Positions 27,300-36,160 of a stretch of 64,000 bases of DNA are shown here, in pieces. The stretch is from positions 62,001 through 126,000 of the forward strand of contig JAEYMU010000006.1 in assembly GCA_023407175.1 (NCBI GenBank), written 5' to 3'. The notes under the pieces were generated by a model. That model was given only the letters and a program-made list of their open reading frames with translations. It was not told where the DNA came from and made no database searches. The stretch comes from Bacillota bacterium. Its GTDB lineage: Bacteria > Bacillota_A > Clostridia > Lachnospirales > Lachnospiraceae. Numbering within the stretch: position 1 is the stretch's first letter; every line of letters starts with the position of its first letter. The translations under genes and the position numbers were made by a program.

Positions 27300-27917
27300 A
27301 TGATAGATATCTGTCCGAAATGCGGGAATTACAAATGGGATAAAGAAATATCCGTGGACAAAAAACAGATAGCCTGTCCGGAATGCGGACATCACTGGAA
27401 TTTTAAAGCCCTGCCCCTCTTTATCTTAACTGGCTGCAGCGGGGTTGGTAAAACCACAACCGCACAGGAGCTGCTTTCAAGGGATACCCGCTTTCTTGTA
27501 ATGGATGCAGACTTTTTATATAATCTTCTGCCGCATAGCAGCGAAGAGGATTATCATAACTGGATTGAGCAGGTTATGTCTCTGTCCAAGAATATCATGC
27601 AGGGCGGGAGGCCCTTATTATGGACGCTTGCAGGCGCTTTGGAGCATTTTGAAACCACTTATAACCGGCGTTTTTTTACTGAAATATATTATCTGGCACT
27701 GGTATGTGATAAAGATGCCTTGGAAAAAAGGATGCGGGAGGGCAGAAAAATAACGGACGAAAACTGGATACAGAGTTCTGCAGACTATAATCAATGGTTT
27801 ATCAACAATGGGATGATAGCAGGTCATAGGATAGATACCTATGACATTACCGGAAAAAGTGTCTCTCAGGTGGCAGATTATGCACAGTCATGGATAAATC
27901 TCAAATTATCTTCATAG
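27300..27917 (+). CDS. Zinc-ribbon P-loop kinase-like protein
   Basis: 205 residues. An N-terminal zinc ribbon (CPKCG at 5-9 and CPECGHHW at 30-37) is fused to a P-loop NTPase with Walker A LTGCSGVGKTTTAQ (about 44-57), VMDADFLY as the acceptor/Mg-binding segment and a lid-like REGRKITDENW. This looks like a small-molecule or nucleotide kinase of the AAA/NMP-kinase kind; the substrate is unknown. It is 41 bp after the HemW-like gene and closes the plus-strand unit, which ends in a strong terminator. Confidence 0.8.
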   Translation: MIDICPKCGNYKWDKEISVDKKQIACPECGHHWNFKALPLFILTGCSGVGKTTTAQELLSRDTRFLVMDADFLYNLLPHSSEEDYHNWIEQVMSLSKNIMQGGRPLLWTLAGALEHFETTYNRRFFTEIYYLALVCDKDALEKRMREGRKITDENWIQSSADYNQWFINNGMIAGHRIDTYDITGKSVSQVADYAQSWINLKLSS

Positions 27918-27950
27918 AGGCATTGTAATAAACAACTTTAATAAAAGCCA

Positions 27951-27986
27951 AAAGAGGAAGGAACGGCTAGCCGTTCCTTCCTCTTT
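27951..27986. terminator. Bidirectional terminator between convergent units
   Basis: A 36-base perfect palindrome (arms AAAGAGGAAGGAACGGCT and its complement) between the plus-strand kinase gene and minus-strand purB. Its A-rich and T-rich ends serve both directions. Confidence 0.9.
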
Positions 27987-28028
27987 CGATCACTTTTTAT
28001 AACCATAAACCTAATAAATCCTGCTTCA

Positions 28029-29462
28029 TCAAACCTTAATATCTGCCTTCAAGCCCAGCAGCTCCTGGTTCTCATCCAGAATTGGCTGGATAACCTCCCG
28101 GATAAATTCCTCGGTCTGCTCCTTGGCGCGGCCGGTATATTTTGCAGGGTCCATCGTACTCTTTAATTCTTCCAGCGTCATATTGAAGGCAGTGTCTGCC
28201 GCAATCAGCTCAAGAAGATTATTCTCCAGCCCCTTCTCCTTCACATTTTTGCCCGCTTCCATGGAAAGGGTACGGATTTTCTCATGAAGCTCCTGTCTGT
28301 CACCGCCGGCCTTTACGGCATCCATCATGATATTTTCAGTAGCCATAAAGGGGAGCTCCTGCATCAGACGCCTCTCGATAACTTTCGGATATACTACGAG
28401 GCCGTCCACAACATTCATATATAAATCCAGAATACCGTCCACCGCAAGGAAGGCTTCGGGAACACTGATTCTCTTATTGGCGGAATCATCCAGAGTTCTT
28501 TCAAACCACTGGGTTGCTGTCGTAATCGCCGGGTTGAGGGCATCCACCATAACATAATTGGCCAGGGAGGCGATTCGCTCACTTCTCATCGGATTTCTCT
28601 TGTAGGCCATCGCAGAAGAACCGATCTGGTTTTTCTCAAAGGGCTCCTCAATCTCCTTTAAATGCTGGAGCAGACGAATGTCATTGGAGAACTTATGTGC
28701 ACTTGCCGCAATACCTGCCAGTACATTCAAAATTCTTAAATCTATCTTTCTGGAATAGGTCTGCCCCGATACCGGATAGCAGCCTGCAAAGCCCATCTTA
28801 TTAGCAATGAGCTGATCCAGCTTCTTAATCCTGTCATGGTCACCATCGAATAATTCCAGGAAGCTTGCCTGTGTTCCGGTGGTTCCCTTAGAGCCCAACA
28901 GCTGCATACCGTCAATCAGGTAGCACATATCATCATAATCCAGCTTTAATTCCATCAGCCACAGAGCCGCCCTCTTACCAACGGTGGTCGGCTGTGCCGG
29001 CTGGAAATGGGTAAAGGCAAGCGTAGGAAGCGCACGATATTCCATGGCGAATTTGGACAGCTCCGCCATAACATTCACCAGCTTTTTCTTCACCAGCTTC
29101 AGCGCCTCTGTCATAATAATAATATCGGTGTTATCCCCGACATAACAGGAGGTAGCCCCCAGATGAATGATACCCTTTGCCCCCGGACATTGCTCTCCAT
29201 AGGCATATACATGGGACATTACGTCATGGCGTACCAAGGCTTCTCTTTCCCTTGCCACCTCATAATTAATATCCTCCTGATGTGCCTTCAGCTCTTCAAT
29301 CTGCTCCTGCGTTATATTAAGTCCAAGCTCCCGCTCTGCTTCCGCCAAGGCGATCCACAATTTTCTCCAAGTCTTGAATTTCATGTCCGGAGAGAAAATA
29401 TATTGCATTTCCTTACCGGCATAGCGCTCGGATAAAGGACTTGTATATTTATCATTGCTCAT
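28029..29462 (-). CDS. purB: Adenylosuccinate lyase
   Basis: Acts twice in purine synthesis, splitting SAICAR to AICAR and adenylosuccinate to AMP, with release of fumarate. 477 residues. The fumarase/aspartase signature is GSSAMAYKRNPMRSERI (about 283-299), whose flexible loop Ser is catalytic; RHDVMSHVYA and HLGATSCYVGDNTD contribute the active-site His and substrate binding, and TLAFTHFQPAQPTTVGKR is the third conserved region. It lies 100 bp downstream of purF, on the same strand, in the order purC-purF-purB. Confidence 0.97.
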   Translation of the reverse strand: MSNDKYTSPLSERYAGKEMQYIFSPDMKFKTWRKLWIALAEAERELGLNITQEQIEELKAHQEDINYEVAREREALVRHDVMSHVYAYGEQCPGAKGIIHLGATSCYVGDNTDIIIMTEALKLVKKKLVNVMAELSKFAMEYRALPTLAFTHFQPAQPTTVGKRAALWLMELKLDYDDMCYLIDGMQLLGSKGTTGTQASFLELFDGDHDRIKKLDQLIANKMGFAGCYPVSGQTYSRKIDLRILNVLAGIAASAHKFSNDIRLLQHLKEIEEPFEKNQIGSSAMAYKRNPMRSERIASLANYVMVDALNPAITTATQWFERTLDDSANKRISVPEAFLAVDGILDLYMNVVDGLVVYPKVIERRLMQELPFMATENIMMDAVKAGGDRQELHEKIRTLSMEAGKNVKEKGLENNLLELIAADTAFNMTLEELKSTMDPAKYTGRAKEQTEEFIREVIQPILDENQELLGLKADIKV

Positions 29463-29562
29463 CCTTCCTGCCCCTTTCTGATTTAAGTTTGCCGCGGATA
29501 AATCTTTAGAAAATCACTTCTGATAAGTTTTACAATGCTCTGTTCTCAATGATACCTCTGTT

Positions 29563-30999
29563 TTACAGATCATACTCTCCTCTGATGTCCTCAATCGGAG
29601 GTGCAATCGGATAATTACCGGTAAAACAGGCATCACAGTAGCCCGTATCTCCGCCGATCATTTCACTTAGACTGTCCACAGAAAGATATCCCAGAGAGTC
29701 CGCGCCGATCATATCCCTGATCTGCTCCACCGTATTATTGTAAGCAATCAGCTGGTCGCCCGTCGGTATATCGGTTCCAAAATAGCAGGGATGCAGAAAC
29801 GGCGGTGAGCTGATTCTTACATGAACCTCAGTTGCCCCTGCCTTCTTCAGCATTTTGACAATCTTTCCGCTGGTGGTTCCGCGCACGATGGAATCATCAA
29901 TCATCACGACCCTCTTGCCCTGCACCACCTCTGTGAGGACATTCAGCTTGATACGGACACTGGAGGTTCGCATGGACTGCTTCGGCTTAATGAAGGTTCT
30001 GCCGACATAGCTGTTCTTGACGAAGGCCATTCCAAAGGGAATTCCAGACCCAAGCGCATACCCAAGTGCCGCGGCGTTCCCGGAATCCGGTACGCCGACT
30101 ACCACATCCGCTTCCACCGGATAGGATTTCGCCAGTATTTTCCCTGCCATTATTCTTGAATTATAGACGCTGATGCCGTCAAAGGTAGTGTCCGGTCTGG
30201 AAAAATAGATATATTCAAAGATACACTTTGCAATTTTAGGACTGCATTGGGAGGTATCGGAATGAATTCCTTCCTCGTCTATCATAACAACCTCACCGGG
30301 AACTACATCACGGACAAATTCCGCATCCGCGGCATTGAGTGCCGCTGTCTCCGAGGCCAAAATATAGGCATTATCACGTTTACCGATAACCAATGGATGA
30401 AAACCGAAGGGGTCCCTTGCACCGATTAATTTTCTCGGGCTCATAATAACCAGGGAATAGGCCCCGCTAAGCTTTTTCATCGCTCTGCCCACTGCTTCTT
30501 CTACGGTGGCAGAGTTCAGACGTTCCCTTGCAATATGATAGGCAATAACCTCCGTATCGATTGTGGTCTGAAAAATCGCACCGGTATATTCAAGCTCCCT
30601 GCGAAGCTCCGGTGTATTGACCAGATTACCGTTATGCGCCAGCGCCAGAGTACCCTTGATATAATTTAATACCAGGGGCTGCGTATTATTAATATTGCTT
30701 CCTCCGGCAGTGGAATAACGGACATGTCCGATTCCGATGTTCCCCTTCAGAGTATCCAGATGCTCTGGAGTAAATACCTCACTTACCAGTCCCATACCCT
30801 TCCAGGCCTTCACAGTTCCCTTCGGGCCCTTTGTATCACTTACCGCAATACCACAGCTTTCCTGTCCTCTGTGCTGAAGCGCAAACAGACCGTAATAAAT
30901 AGTGGATACGACATCATTTCCATCCAGATCATACACTCCGAATACACCGCATTCCTCATGTAATTCATCCGTATTATAGTCATTATTTTCTATAAGCAT
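29563..30999 (-). CDS. purF: Amidophosphoribosyltransferase
   Basis: First enzyme of purine synthesis: PRPP plus glutamine to phosphoribosylamine. 478 residues. The nucleophile Cys17 in HEECGVFGVYD sits behind a 16-residue propeptide that must be removed, as in the Bacillus-type enzyme. The glutaminase domain runs to about 240 (GHVRYSTAGGS, LAHNGNL). The phosphoribosyltransferase domain has the PRPP loop RVVMIDDSIVRGTTSGK. Cysteines in HPCYFGTD and CDACFTGNYP match the 4Fe-4S cluster ligands of the B. subtilis type. It lies between purC and purB. Confidence 0.97.
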   Translation of the reverse strand: MLIENNDYNTDELHEECGVFGVYDLDGNDVVSTIYYGLFALQHRGQESCGIAVSDTKGPKGTVKAWKGMGLVSEVFTPEHLDTLKGNIGIGHVRYSTAGGSNINNTQPLVLNYIKGTLALAHNGNLVNTPELRRELEYTGAIFQTTIDTEVIAYHIARERLNSATVEEAVGRAMKKLSGAYSLVIMSPRKLIGARDPFGFHPLVIGKRDNAYILASETAALNAADAEFVRDVVPGEVVMIDEEGIHSDTSQCSPKIAKCIFEYIYFSRPDTTFDGISVYNSRIMAGKILAKSYPVEADVVVGVPDSGNAAALGYALGSGIPFGMAFVKNSYVGRTFIKPKQSMRTSSVRIKLNVLTEVVQGKRVVMIDDSIVRGTTSGKIVKMLKKAGATEVHVRISSPPFLHPCYFGTDIPTGDQLIAYNNTVEQIRDMIGADSLGYLSVDSLSEMIGGDTGYCDACFTGNYPIAPPIEDIRGEYDL

Positions 31000-31085
31000 G
31001 AGTACTTATCCATCCTCTCAATCAAAATGACAAAATCAATTCCCCGGGAATTAATTTCATGAATCAGCTTCCATTCAGTTAATAA

Positions 31086-31120
31086 GAGGCTGCCCCAAAG
31101 TCACTCTCTGAACAGCCCCC
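31086..31120 (-). terminator. Possible terminator or attenuator between purC and purF
   Basis: In the minus sense GGGGCTG pairs with CAGCCTC (one G-T pair) around about 20 bases, 16 bp after the purC stop. It would reduce purF/purB read-through from the purC promoter. Confidence 0.55.
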
Positions 31121-31135
31121 AACTATCATTTTATC

Positions 31136-31843
31136 TTAATTTATTCCTAACCGTTTGAACACTTCCTGGTATGCATCCTCAACATTGCCAAGGTCTCTGC
31201 GGAAACGGTCCTTATCTAATTTCTCATGGGTATTGATATCCCATAATCTACAGGTATCCGGTGATATTTCATCTGCCAGGATAATCTCTCCCTTGTATCT
31301 TCCGAACTCAATCTTAAAATCGATCAATTCTATTCCGATGCTTACAAAATACTTGCAAAGTACCTCATTTACCTTAAAAGCATATTTGGAAATCAGGTCT
31401 ATCTCTTCTCTTGTAGCCACACCGATTGCAATTGCATAATAATCATTAATCATCGGATCGCCCAAAGCATCATCCTTATAGGAAAATTCCAGGGTGGGTG
31501 CAATAAATCTAATGCCTTCTTCCATGCCCAGTTTCTTAGCGAAGCTTCCTGCGGAAACATTTCTTATAATAACCTCAAGAGGAACGATGGATACTTTCTT
31601 TACAGCCGTCTCACGGTCGCTTAACTCTTCAATGTAATGGGTCGGAACGCCTTCCTTCTCTAACAGACGGAACACATGGTTTGACATTCTGTTATTGATA
31701 ACACCCTTACCAACGATAGTACCTTTTTTTAAACCGTTGAACGCTGTCGCATCATCTTTATAATCTACGATTAATACATCTTCCACATCAGTTTTGTAAA
31801 CCTTCTTCGCTTTACCCTCGTAGAGCATGTCTAATTTTTCCAT
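31136..31843 (-). CDS. purC: Phosphoribosylaminoimidazole-succinocarboxamide (SAICAR) synthase
   Basis: Joins CAIR and aspartate with ATP to give SAICAR in de novo purine synthesis. I start it at the ATG at 31843 (235 residues, beginning [16 protein letters not shown]), because AGGTGG lies eight bases upstream; the longer frame from 31879 lacks a site and adds 12 residues foreign to the family. Signatures: [10 protein letters not shown] (ATP-binding strand), [32 protein letters not shown] and [15 protein letters not shown]. It is the first gene of the purC-purF-purB set. Confidence 0.96.
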   Translation of the reverse strand: MEKLDMLYEGKAKKVYKTDVEDVLIVDYKDDATAFNGLKKGTIVGKGVINNRMSNHVFRLLEKEGVPTHYIEELSDRETAVKKVSIVPLEVIIRNVSAGSFAKKLGMEEGIRFIAPTLEFSYKDDALGDPMINDYYAIAIGVATREEIDLISKYAFKVNEVLCKYFVSIGIELIDFKIEFGRYKGEIILADEISPDTCRLWDINTHEKLDKDRFRRDLGNVEDAYQEVFKRLGIN

Positions 31844-31911
31844 TGCAACTGCCACCTGTCCTTTACTATATTTTTTCATATAATACTTGAAGCTTTCCGT
31901 TACTCTTACAT

Positions 31912-31939
31912 ATTATAATGATTCGCTGTAAATTCGCAA
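31912..31939 (-). promoter_or_regulatory. purC promoter
   Basis: Minus-strand -10 TATAAT (31912-31917) and -35 TTGCGA (31934-31939) with a 16-bp spacer. Just upstream is an inverted repeat GACAAAT-6-ATTTGTC (31961-31980), a candidate operator. No purine riboswitch consensus is visible in this gap. Confidence 0.6.
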
Positions 31940-32169
31940 CAGGATTTTGTCGTTTTAGCAGACAAATCCATAAATTTGTCTATATGCACAAATTAAAAGC
32001 TAAAAGGGAGGCTTTTCTATGATATTATTAAGTGCCCAAAATACCCGCAAAGTCCATTAATTAAGCCTGTTTATGCCACTTATTAATTGTAATTATAAAT
32101 GATTTTTAATCTCATTTAAGTCTTCCTGTTACCCCGAATTTTATTTCCTGAAAACACAGATGGCAGGCA

Positions 32170-32198
32170 TTGCTTTTCTTTTCGTATTGCTGTACAAT
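32170..32198 (+). promoter_or_regulatory. Promoter of the transporter gene
   Basis: -35 TTGCTT (32170-32175), 17-bp spacer, -10 TACAAT (32193-32198), about 38 bp before the start codon of the gene at 32237. Confidence 0.55.
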
Positions 32199-32236
32199 TC
32201 TATCGTAATTCCAGCGCAAAGGACAGAAAGCTAATT

Positions 32237-33400
32237 ATGAGAAACCTATTGATAAAACTGAAATATATCTTTCAAGCGGAGGCCGTATTGTGCATCGCCG
32301 CAGCTGCGGCAGCTATAACGATGTTTTTTGTACCTCCTTCACCGGACTATGTTTCCTATCTTGATTTTCGTGTTCTCGGTCTTCTGTTCTGTCTTATGGC
32401 AGTAGTATCGGGCTTTCAGAAAACCGGCGTATTCCTGCTGTTATCCGAAGGGTTATTAAAATGGGTAAAGACTCTAAGGTCCCTTACCTTCATCCTGGTT
32501 ATGCTCTGCTTTGCCACCTCAATGCTTATCACCAACGATGTGGCCTTAATCACCTTTGTCCCCTTTGCCGTACTTATGCTGAACATGACCGGATTAACGA
32601 AATACACCATCCGGGTTATTGTGCTTCAGACCATAGCCGCTAACCTTGGCAGTATGCTGACACCCATCGGAAATCCGCAAAACCTCTATCTTTATACTCG
32701 GTTTGATATTCCGATTCTTGAATTCTTTAAAATCACCCTGCCTTACACTGCGGTTTCTTTTTTGCTGCTCTGTATCATAATTTTCGTAACAAAGAAGGAA
32801 AAGCTGGACTTTCAGCCCCCAAGCAGCAAAGAAAGCTTTCGAAGAGGCTCCCGCCTGCTGCCGGTTTACGGCGTGCTTTTTGGTGTCTGTCTTGCCTGTG
32901 TCCTTCGTCTGCTTGACTACCGTATCATGTTTGCCGCTGTATTATTGACCATCCTTATCTTTGATCAACCTATTTTAAAGAGAATTGACTATGCCCTGTT
33001 ACTGACCTTTGTCTGCTTCTTCGTCTTCGTGGGCAATATCGGTAACATCAGCATAATTAAGGATTTTCTTGCCGAACTGCTGGTAAAAAAGGAACTGCCT
33101 GCTGCCATTCTGTCCAGCCAGGTAATCAGCAATGTCCCTGCCGCTGTCCTTTTATCAGCCTTTACCGACAATTATAAAGCCCTTCTGCTTGGAACCGATA
33201 TTGGAGGCCTCGGTACTCTGGTTGCCTCCCTCGCCAGCCTGATTTCCTATAAACTCTACTGCCGGACACAAAATGCCAACAGGGGCAGATACCTTGCCGT
33301 CTTCACTCTGTATAACCTGATTTTTCTCGCCGGGCTCTTTCTCTTCTATCAATTTGGACACTATGCAATGATTGCCTTTCTGTTTTTGCTCATAGTATGA
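32237..33400 (+). CDS. Ion/anion permease of the CitMHS/arsenite-SLC13 type
   Basis: 387 residues with about ten hydrophobic segments and no soluble domain. The conserved TNDVALITFVPF (near 95-106) and SMLTPIGNPQNLYLY (about 140-153), with a second SNVPAAVLLSAF near 290, are the two inverted-repeat hairpins of the ion-transporter superfamily that includes CitMHS, ArsB and SLC13 carriers. The substrate (di- or tricarboxylate, or another anion) cannot be read from the sequence. It is monocistronic, with its own promoter and a strong terminator. Confidence 0.85.
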   Translation: MRNLLIKLKYIFQAEAVLCIAAAAAAITMFFVPPSPDYVSYLDFRVLGLLFCLMAVVSGFQKTGVFLLLSEGLLKWVKTLRSLTFILVMLCFATSMLITNDVALITFVPFAVLMLNMTGLTKYTIRVIVLQTIAANLGSMLTPIGNPQNLYLYTRFDIPILEFFKITLPYTAVSFLLLCIIIFVTKKEKLDFQPPSSKESFRRGSRLLPVYGVLFGVCLACVLRLLDYRIMFAAVLLTILIFDQPILKRIDYALLLTFVCFFVFVGNIGNISIIKDFLAELLVKKELPAAILSSQVISNVPAAVLLSAFTDNYKALLLGTDIGGLGTLVASLASLISYKLYCRTQNANRGRYLAVFTLYNLIFLAGLFLFYQFGHYAMIAFLFLLIV

Positions 33401-33401
33401 T

Positions 33402-33470
33402 AAAAGAGAGTGCTTCAAAAGTCATAATTATCTTATCAGACAATTAACCTTTGAAGCACTCTCTGTTTTA
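33402..33470. terminator. Bidirectional terminator between the transporter and AraC genes
   Basis: Fifteen-base arms AGAGAGTGCTTCAAA (33405-33419) and TTTGAAGCACTCTCT (33450-33464) with flanking A and T runs, between convergent genes. Confidence 0.9.
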
Positions 33471-33496
33471 TTGGTATTCGGTAACAGGCTGATTTC

Positions 33497-34420
33497 CTAA
33501 AAATCCTCCCTTGCCTCGCTGCTGCAATATTGGTAATACTGGGTCGGAGTCATGCCGCAATACTTCTTGAAGATCTTGGTAAAATAATAAGCATCCTCAA
33601 TTCCGGTCAGATATGCCACCTCGCTGAAATTCAGGTTTGTCGTGCTGATCAGCTCCTTGGCATGGGAGATGCGGATGGAATTTAAGTAATGAAAAATCGT
33701 ATCGCCGTTACGCTCGGTAAACACCCTGTTAATATAGTCAAAATTGACCTCGAATTTTTCCTCCAGCATCTCGCTGGTAATCTTATGCATATAATTGCTG
33801 TTGAGATAATTCAGAATTCCGTCCACCTTAACTACCGATTTTTTAACCGAGCTGCCGGTCTTCACGGCGCTATGATTCAGTACAAAAGCATGGGCGGTAT
33901 TCATCAGAAAGCGGTGAAGCTCAACCGAGGCCATCCTCTTATAATGCTCCTCCCTGCGGTTATAAATACTAACCGCAAGATTTAAGATGCCCTTGGTATC
34001 CTGATAGTCGATTATGCTATCCTGCTTCTGAAACAGGGCGTAGGGGTCCGTCGGGTCCTTTTCATCCAGGCTGTAGCTTAGCAGGGATATCTTTCTCTTT
34101 TCCAGCATATCGCAGATTGCCTGCTCTTCCTCCTTCGGATGGACCCTCCTTAACCCGGAGTGCTTAAAATGCACATAATAATAGCTGCAGGAGGCTTCCC
34201 TATAACCCTTATGAAACAGCTCCGGCTCAAGCAGAAAGAAATCTCCCTTCTTTAGCTGATAACGTATCCCATCCTCCTCCAAAAACATCTCTCCCTCTCG
34301 AATTACATAAAGAATAAATTCATTCGCTGTCCTTGCAAAATGAATCCAGGGCTTTATGTAATTAATCTTTCCAATCATTCTAACCTTAGGCAGGATATCG
34401 GTATCATAGGAAAACAGCAT
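33497..34420 (-). CDS. AraC-family regulator of the GH66/importer locus
   Basis: 307 residues. The N-terminal cupin-like sensing domain (HFARTANEFILYVIREGEMFLEEDG, FFLLEPELFHKG) is followed by a C-terminal double HTH (about 200-300: NYMHKITSEMLEEKFEVNFDYINRVF and FSEVAYLTGIEDAYYFTKIFKKYCGMTPTQY). It lies 17 bp after the GH66 gene at the end of the importer operon, with AAGGAG as ribosome binding site, so it is likely the local activator responding to the imported sugar. Confidence 0.9.
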   Translation of the reverse strand: MLFSYDTDILPKVRMIGKINYIKPWIHFARTANEFILYVIREGEMFLEEDGIRYQLKKGDFFLLEPELFHKGYREASCSYYYVHFKHSGLRRVHPKEEEQAICDMLEKRKISLLSYSLDEKDPTDPYALFQKQDSIIDYQDTKGILNLAVSIYNRREEHYKRMASVELHRFLMNTAHAFVLNHSAVKTGSSVKKSVVKVDGILNYLNSNYMHKITSEMLEEKFEVNFDYINRVFTERNGDTIFHYLNSIRISHAKELISTTNLNFSEVAYLTGIEDAYYFTKIFKKYCGMTPTQYYQYCSSEAREDF

Positions 34421-34437
34421 AGAAAAACTCCTTATTC

Positions 34438-36123
34438 TTATATTTCAATCCAGATTAAATCCCATAGCTCAAGTCTCGGAACGTGAAGAAGAACATGCTG
34501 TCCGTTTTCCCTTTGCATTGTTTCATATTCCAGGCAGACCGGGCCTGTCTCGCAGGTATCCGGTGTCGCATAATAAGCTCCCTTAATATCTGCGTCCATC
34601 AGCACATCAATCCTAATATCTCTGACCGGCTCAGGCCTGTGGTATTTGGGCTGATTCCAGATACCGTCATTGTCTCTTAGGTTAATCAGATTTATGGTAA
34701 GCCTGCTGCTTTCCTCACGGATTATGGTCCAAATCTTGCCGCCCTCACCGAAGGAAGAGAACGCTATCTCATTCTGTCCGCTGTGCAAAAACAGAATATC
34801 CTCGTTAATTCCCCCCGCCGCGGTCCTGGAGATATCCATAGCGGTCCGGTCAAATAAAATTTTACCATACCGTACTGTGAAATCACAATAGGCTCTGACC
34901 ATCGGAATAAATTCTTCACGCAATTTTTCATAATTTACAAAATAACTGTCCCGCAGCAATCCGTTCTTTTCTCCATGTACGATGTGGGTCGCACCGGAGG
35001 CCTGTATTACGGCATTGGTAAGCAAAAACGAGGTTTCCGCCGCCTGAATACCCTCTTTCGTCCGGGCCGCCCGAAAGGCCTCGATATAAGCGGCAAGCAC
35101 CACCTGACCGGCTCCAAGGTACTTTGCCTCACGTACCAGCTCATAAATCTGGTAGTAGGTAACATGGGGCGGCCATATCTCAATATATACCGCATCCTGG
35201 GCTGTCTTTGCCACATACTCCACCGGCCAGTTATTTACCGCATTGAAGATCACTCCGGCTGTTTTATCAACCTGCTGTACAGCCGCTCTGGCCTCGTTAA
35301 TCATATCCGGAAAGGTCTGTGCCAGTGAAATCCTCTCCCCTTTCTTATTTCGTGCATGCTTTGGAAAGCCGTAGGTGTCCATCTGAATCCCCTGGAAGCC
35401 TAACTGCCGGATTACCTGAACATATTCCTTGATAATGTGCCTGTACCAGGGGGAGTCCTTGGAGGTATCCATGAATACCAGCCAGTCATGGAAGGTGAGT
35501 GCTTCTCCGTTTTTCTTATAGAAGGCCCATTCGGGATTTTGCTCATAGGCCTCCTTGCTGGCCGCATAAACGGCTCCATAGGCAAAGGGTCGGATGCCGG
35601 CTTTCTTACAGGCCTCGATTTTATTTCTTACGGTTTGAAGGGAAATATCCCTCCCCAGAGGCTCCTGGTATTCTTCCGTTGGTGGAAGCAAGCTGTCATG
35701 CCGGTACATCCAGTCATAAAACTGCACTGTATTCAGATGCAGCTTCACGGCATATGCAATATCGGAAGTATCCTCTTCCTCCTTCTTGAAATCCGTGAGA
35801 AAACCATACCGAATGCTGTCCCTACAGGAAGCTACAATATCAAAGGCTGTATGAAGCCTGCTCTCCTTTTCCCCGGACCGGATATATGCATCCACTCCAT
35901 AATTGCCAACCGGCAGAGAAAGCTTCATACGGCAGATGATACCGCCCTCTGACAGCTCCTCACCTACTATCTTTTTTGTCACAATTTCCTTCTCCAGCTC
36001 CAAAACAGATACCTCAATTGCATCAACGGTAACCCCCGGCTCACCTTCAAAGCGTATTTGAACTGTTTCTCCTGCAAGATATTGTGCCTTATCGGGATAA
36101 CAATCGAATTTTATTTTATTCAT
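34438..36123 (-). CDS. GH66 family glycosidase (dextranase/cycloisomaltooligosaccharide transferase type)
   Basis: 561 residues, without signal peptide, so cytoplasmic. The N-terminal beta domain (1-105) is followed by a (beta/alpha)8 barrel with SIRYGFLTDF, LNTVQFYDWMYRHD, the nucleophile Asp in GFQGIQMDTYGFP (near 248) and the acid/base Glu in AVYIEIWPPH (near 314), all GH66 hallmarks; a C-terminal beta domain follows. GH66 enzymes cut or cyclise alpha-1,6-glucans. Together with the importer genes upstream it should degrade imported isomaltooligosaccharides. At 561 residues it is shorter than secreted dextranases and lacks their extra binding modules. Confidence 0.88.
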   Translation of the reverse strand: MNKIKFDCYPDKAQYLAGETVQIRFEGEPGVTVDAIEVSVLELEKEIVTKKIVGEELSEGGIICRMKLSLPVGNYGVDAYIRSGEKESRLHTAFDIVASCRDSIRYGFLTDFKKEEEDTSDIAYAVKLHLNTVQFYDWMYRHDSLLPPTEEYQEPLGRDISLQTVRNKIEACKKAGIRPFAYGAVYAASKEAYEQNPEWAFYKKNGEALTFHDWLVFMDTSKDSPWYRHIIKEYVQVIRQLGFQGIQMDTYGFPKHARNKKGERISLAQTFPDMINEARAAVQQVDKTAGVIFNAVNNWPVEYVAKTAQDAVYIEIWPPHVTYYQIYELVREAKYLGAGQVVLAAYIEAFRAARTKEGIQAAETSFLLTNAVIQASGATHIVHGEKNGLLRDSYFVNYEKLREEFIPMVRAYCDFTVRYGKILFDRTAMDISRTAAGGINEDILFLHSGQNEIAFSSFGEGGKIWTIIREESSRLTINLINLRDNDGIWNQPKYHRPEPVRDIRIDVLMDADIKGAYYATPDTCETGPVCLEYETMQRENGQHVLLHVPRLELWDLIWIEI

Positions 36124-36160
36124 GCCCTATGCCTCCACTGTCTCTTATTATGATGTATTC

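Noticed and set aside
31880..32236. Purine riboswitch upstream of purC
   Set aside because: The conserved P1-J-core sequences of the guanine/adenine aptamer are not present on either strand; only an ordinary promoter and an inverted repeat are seen.
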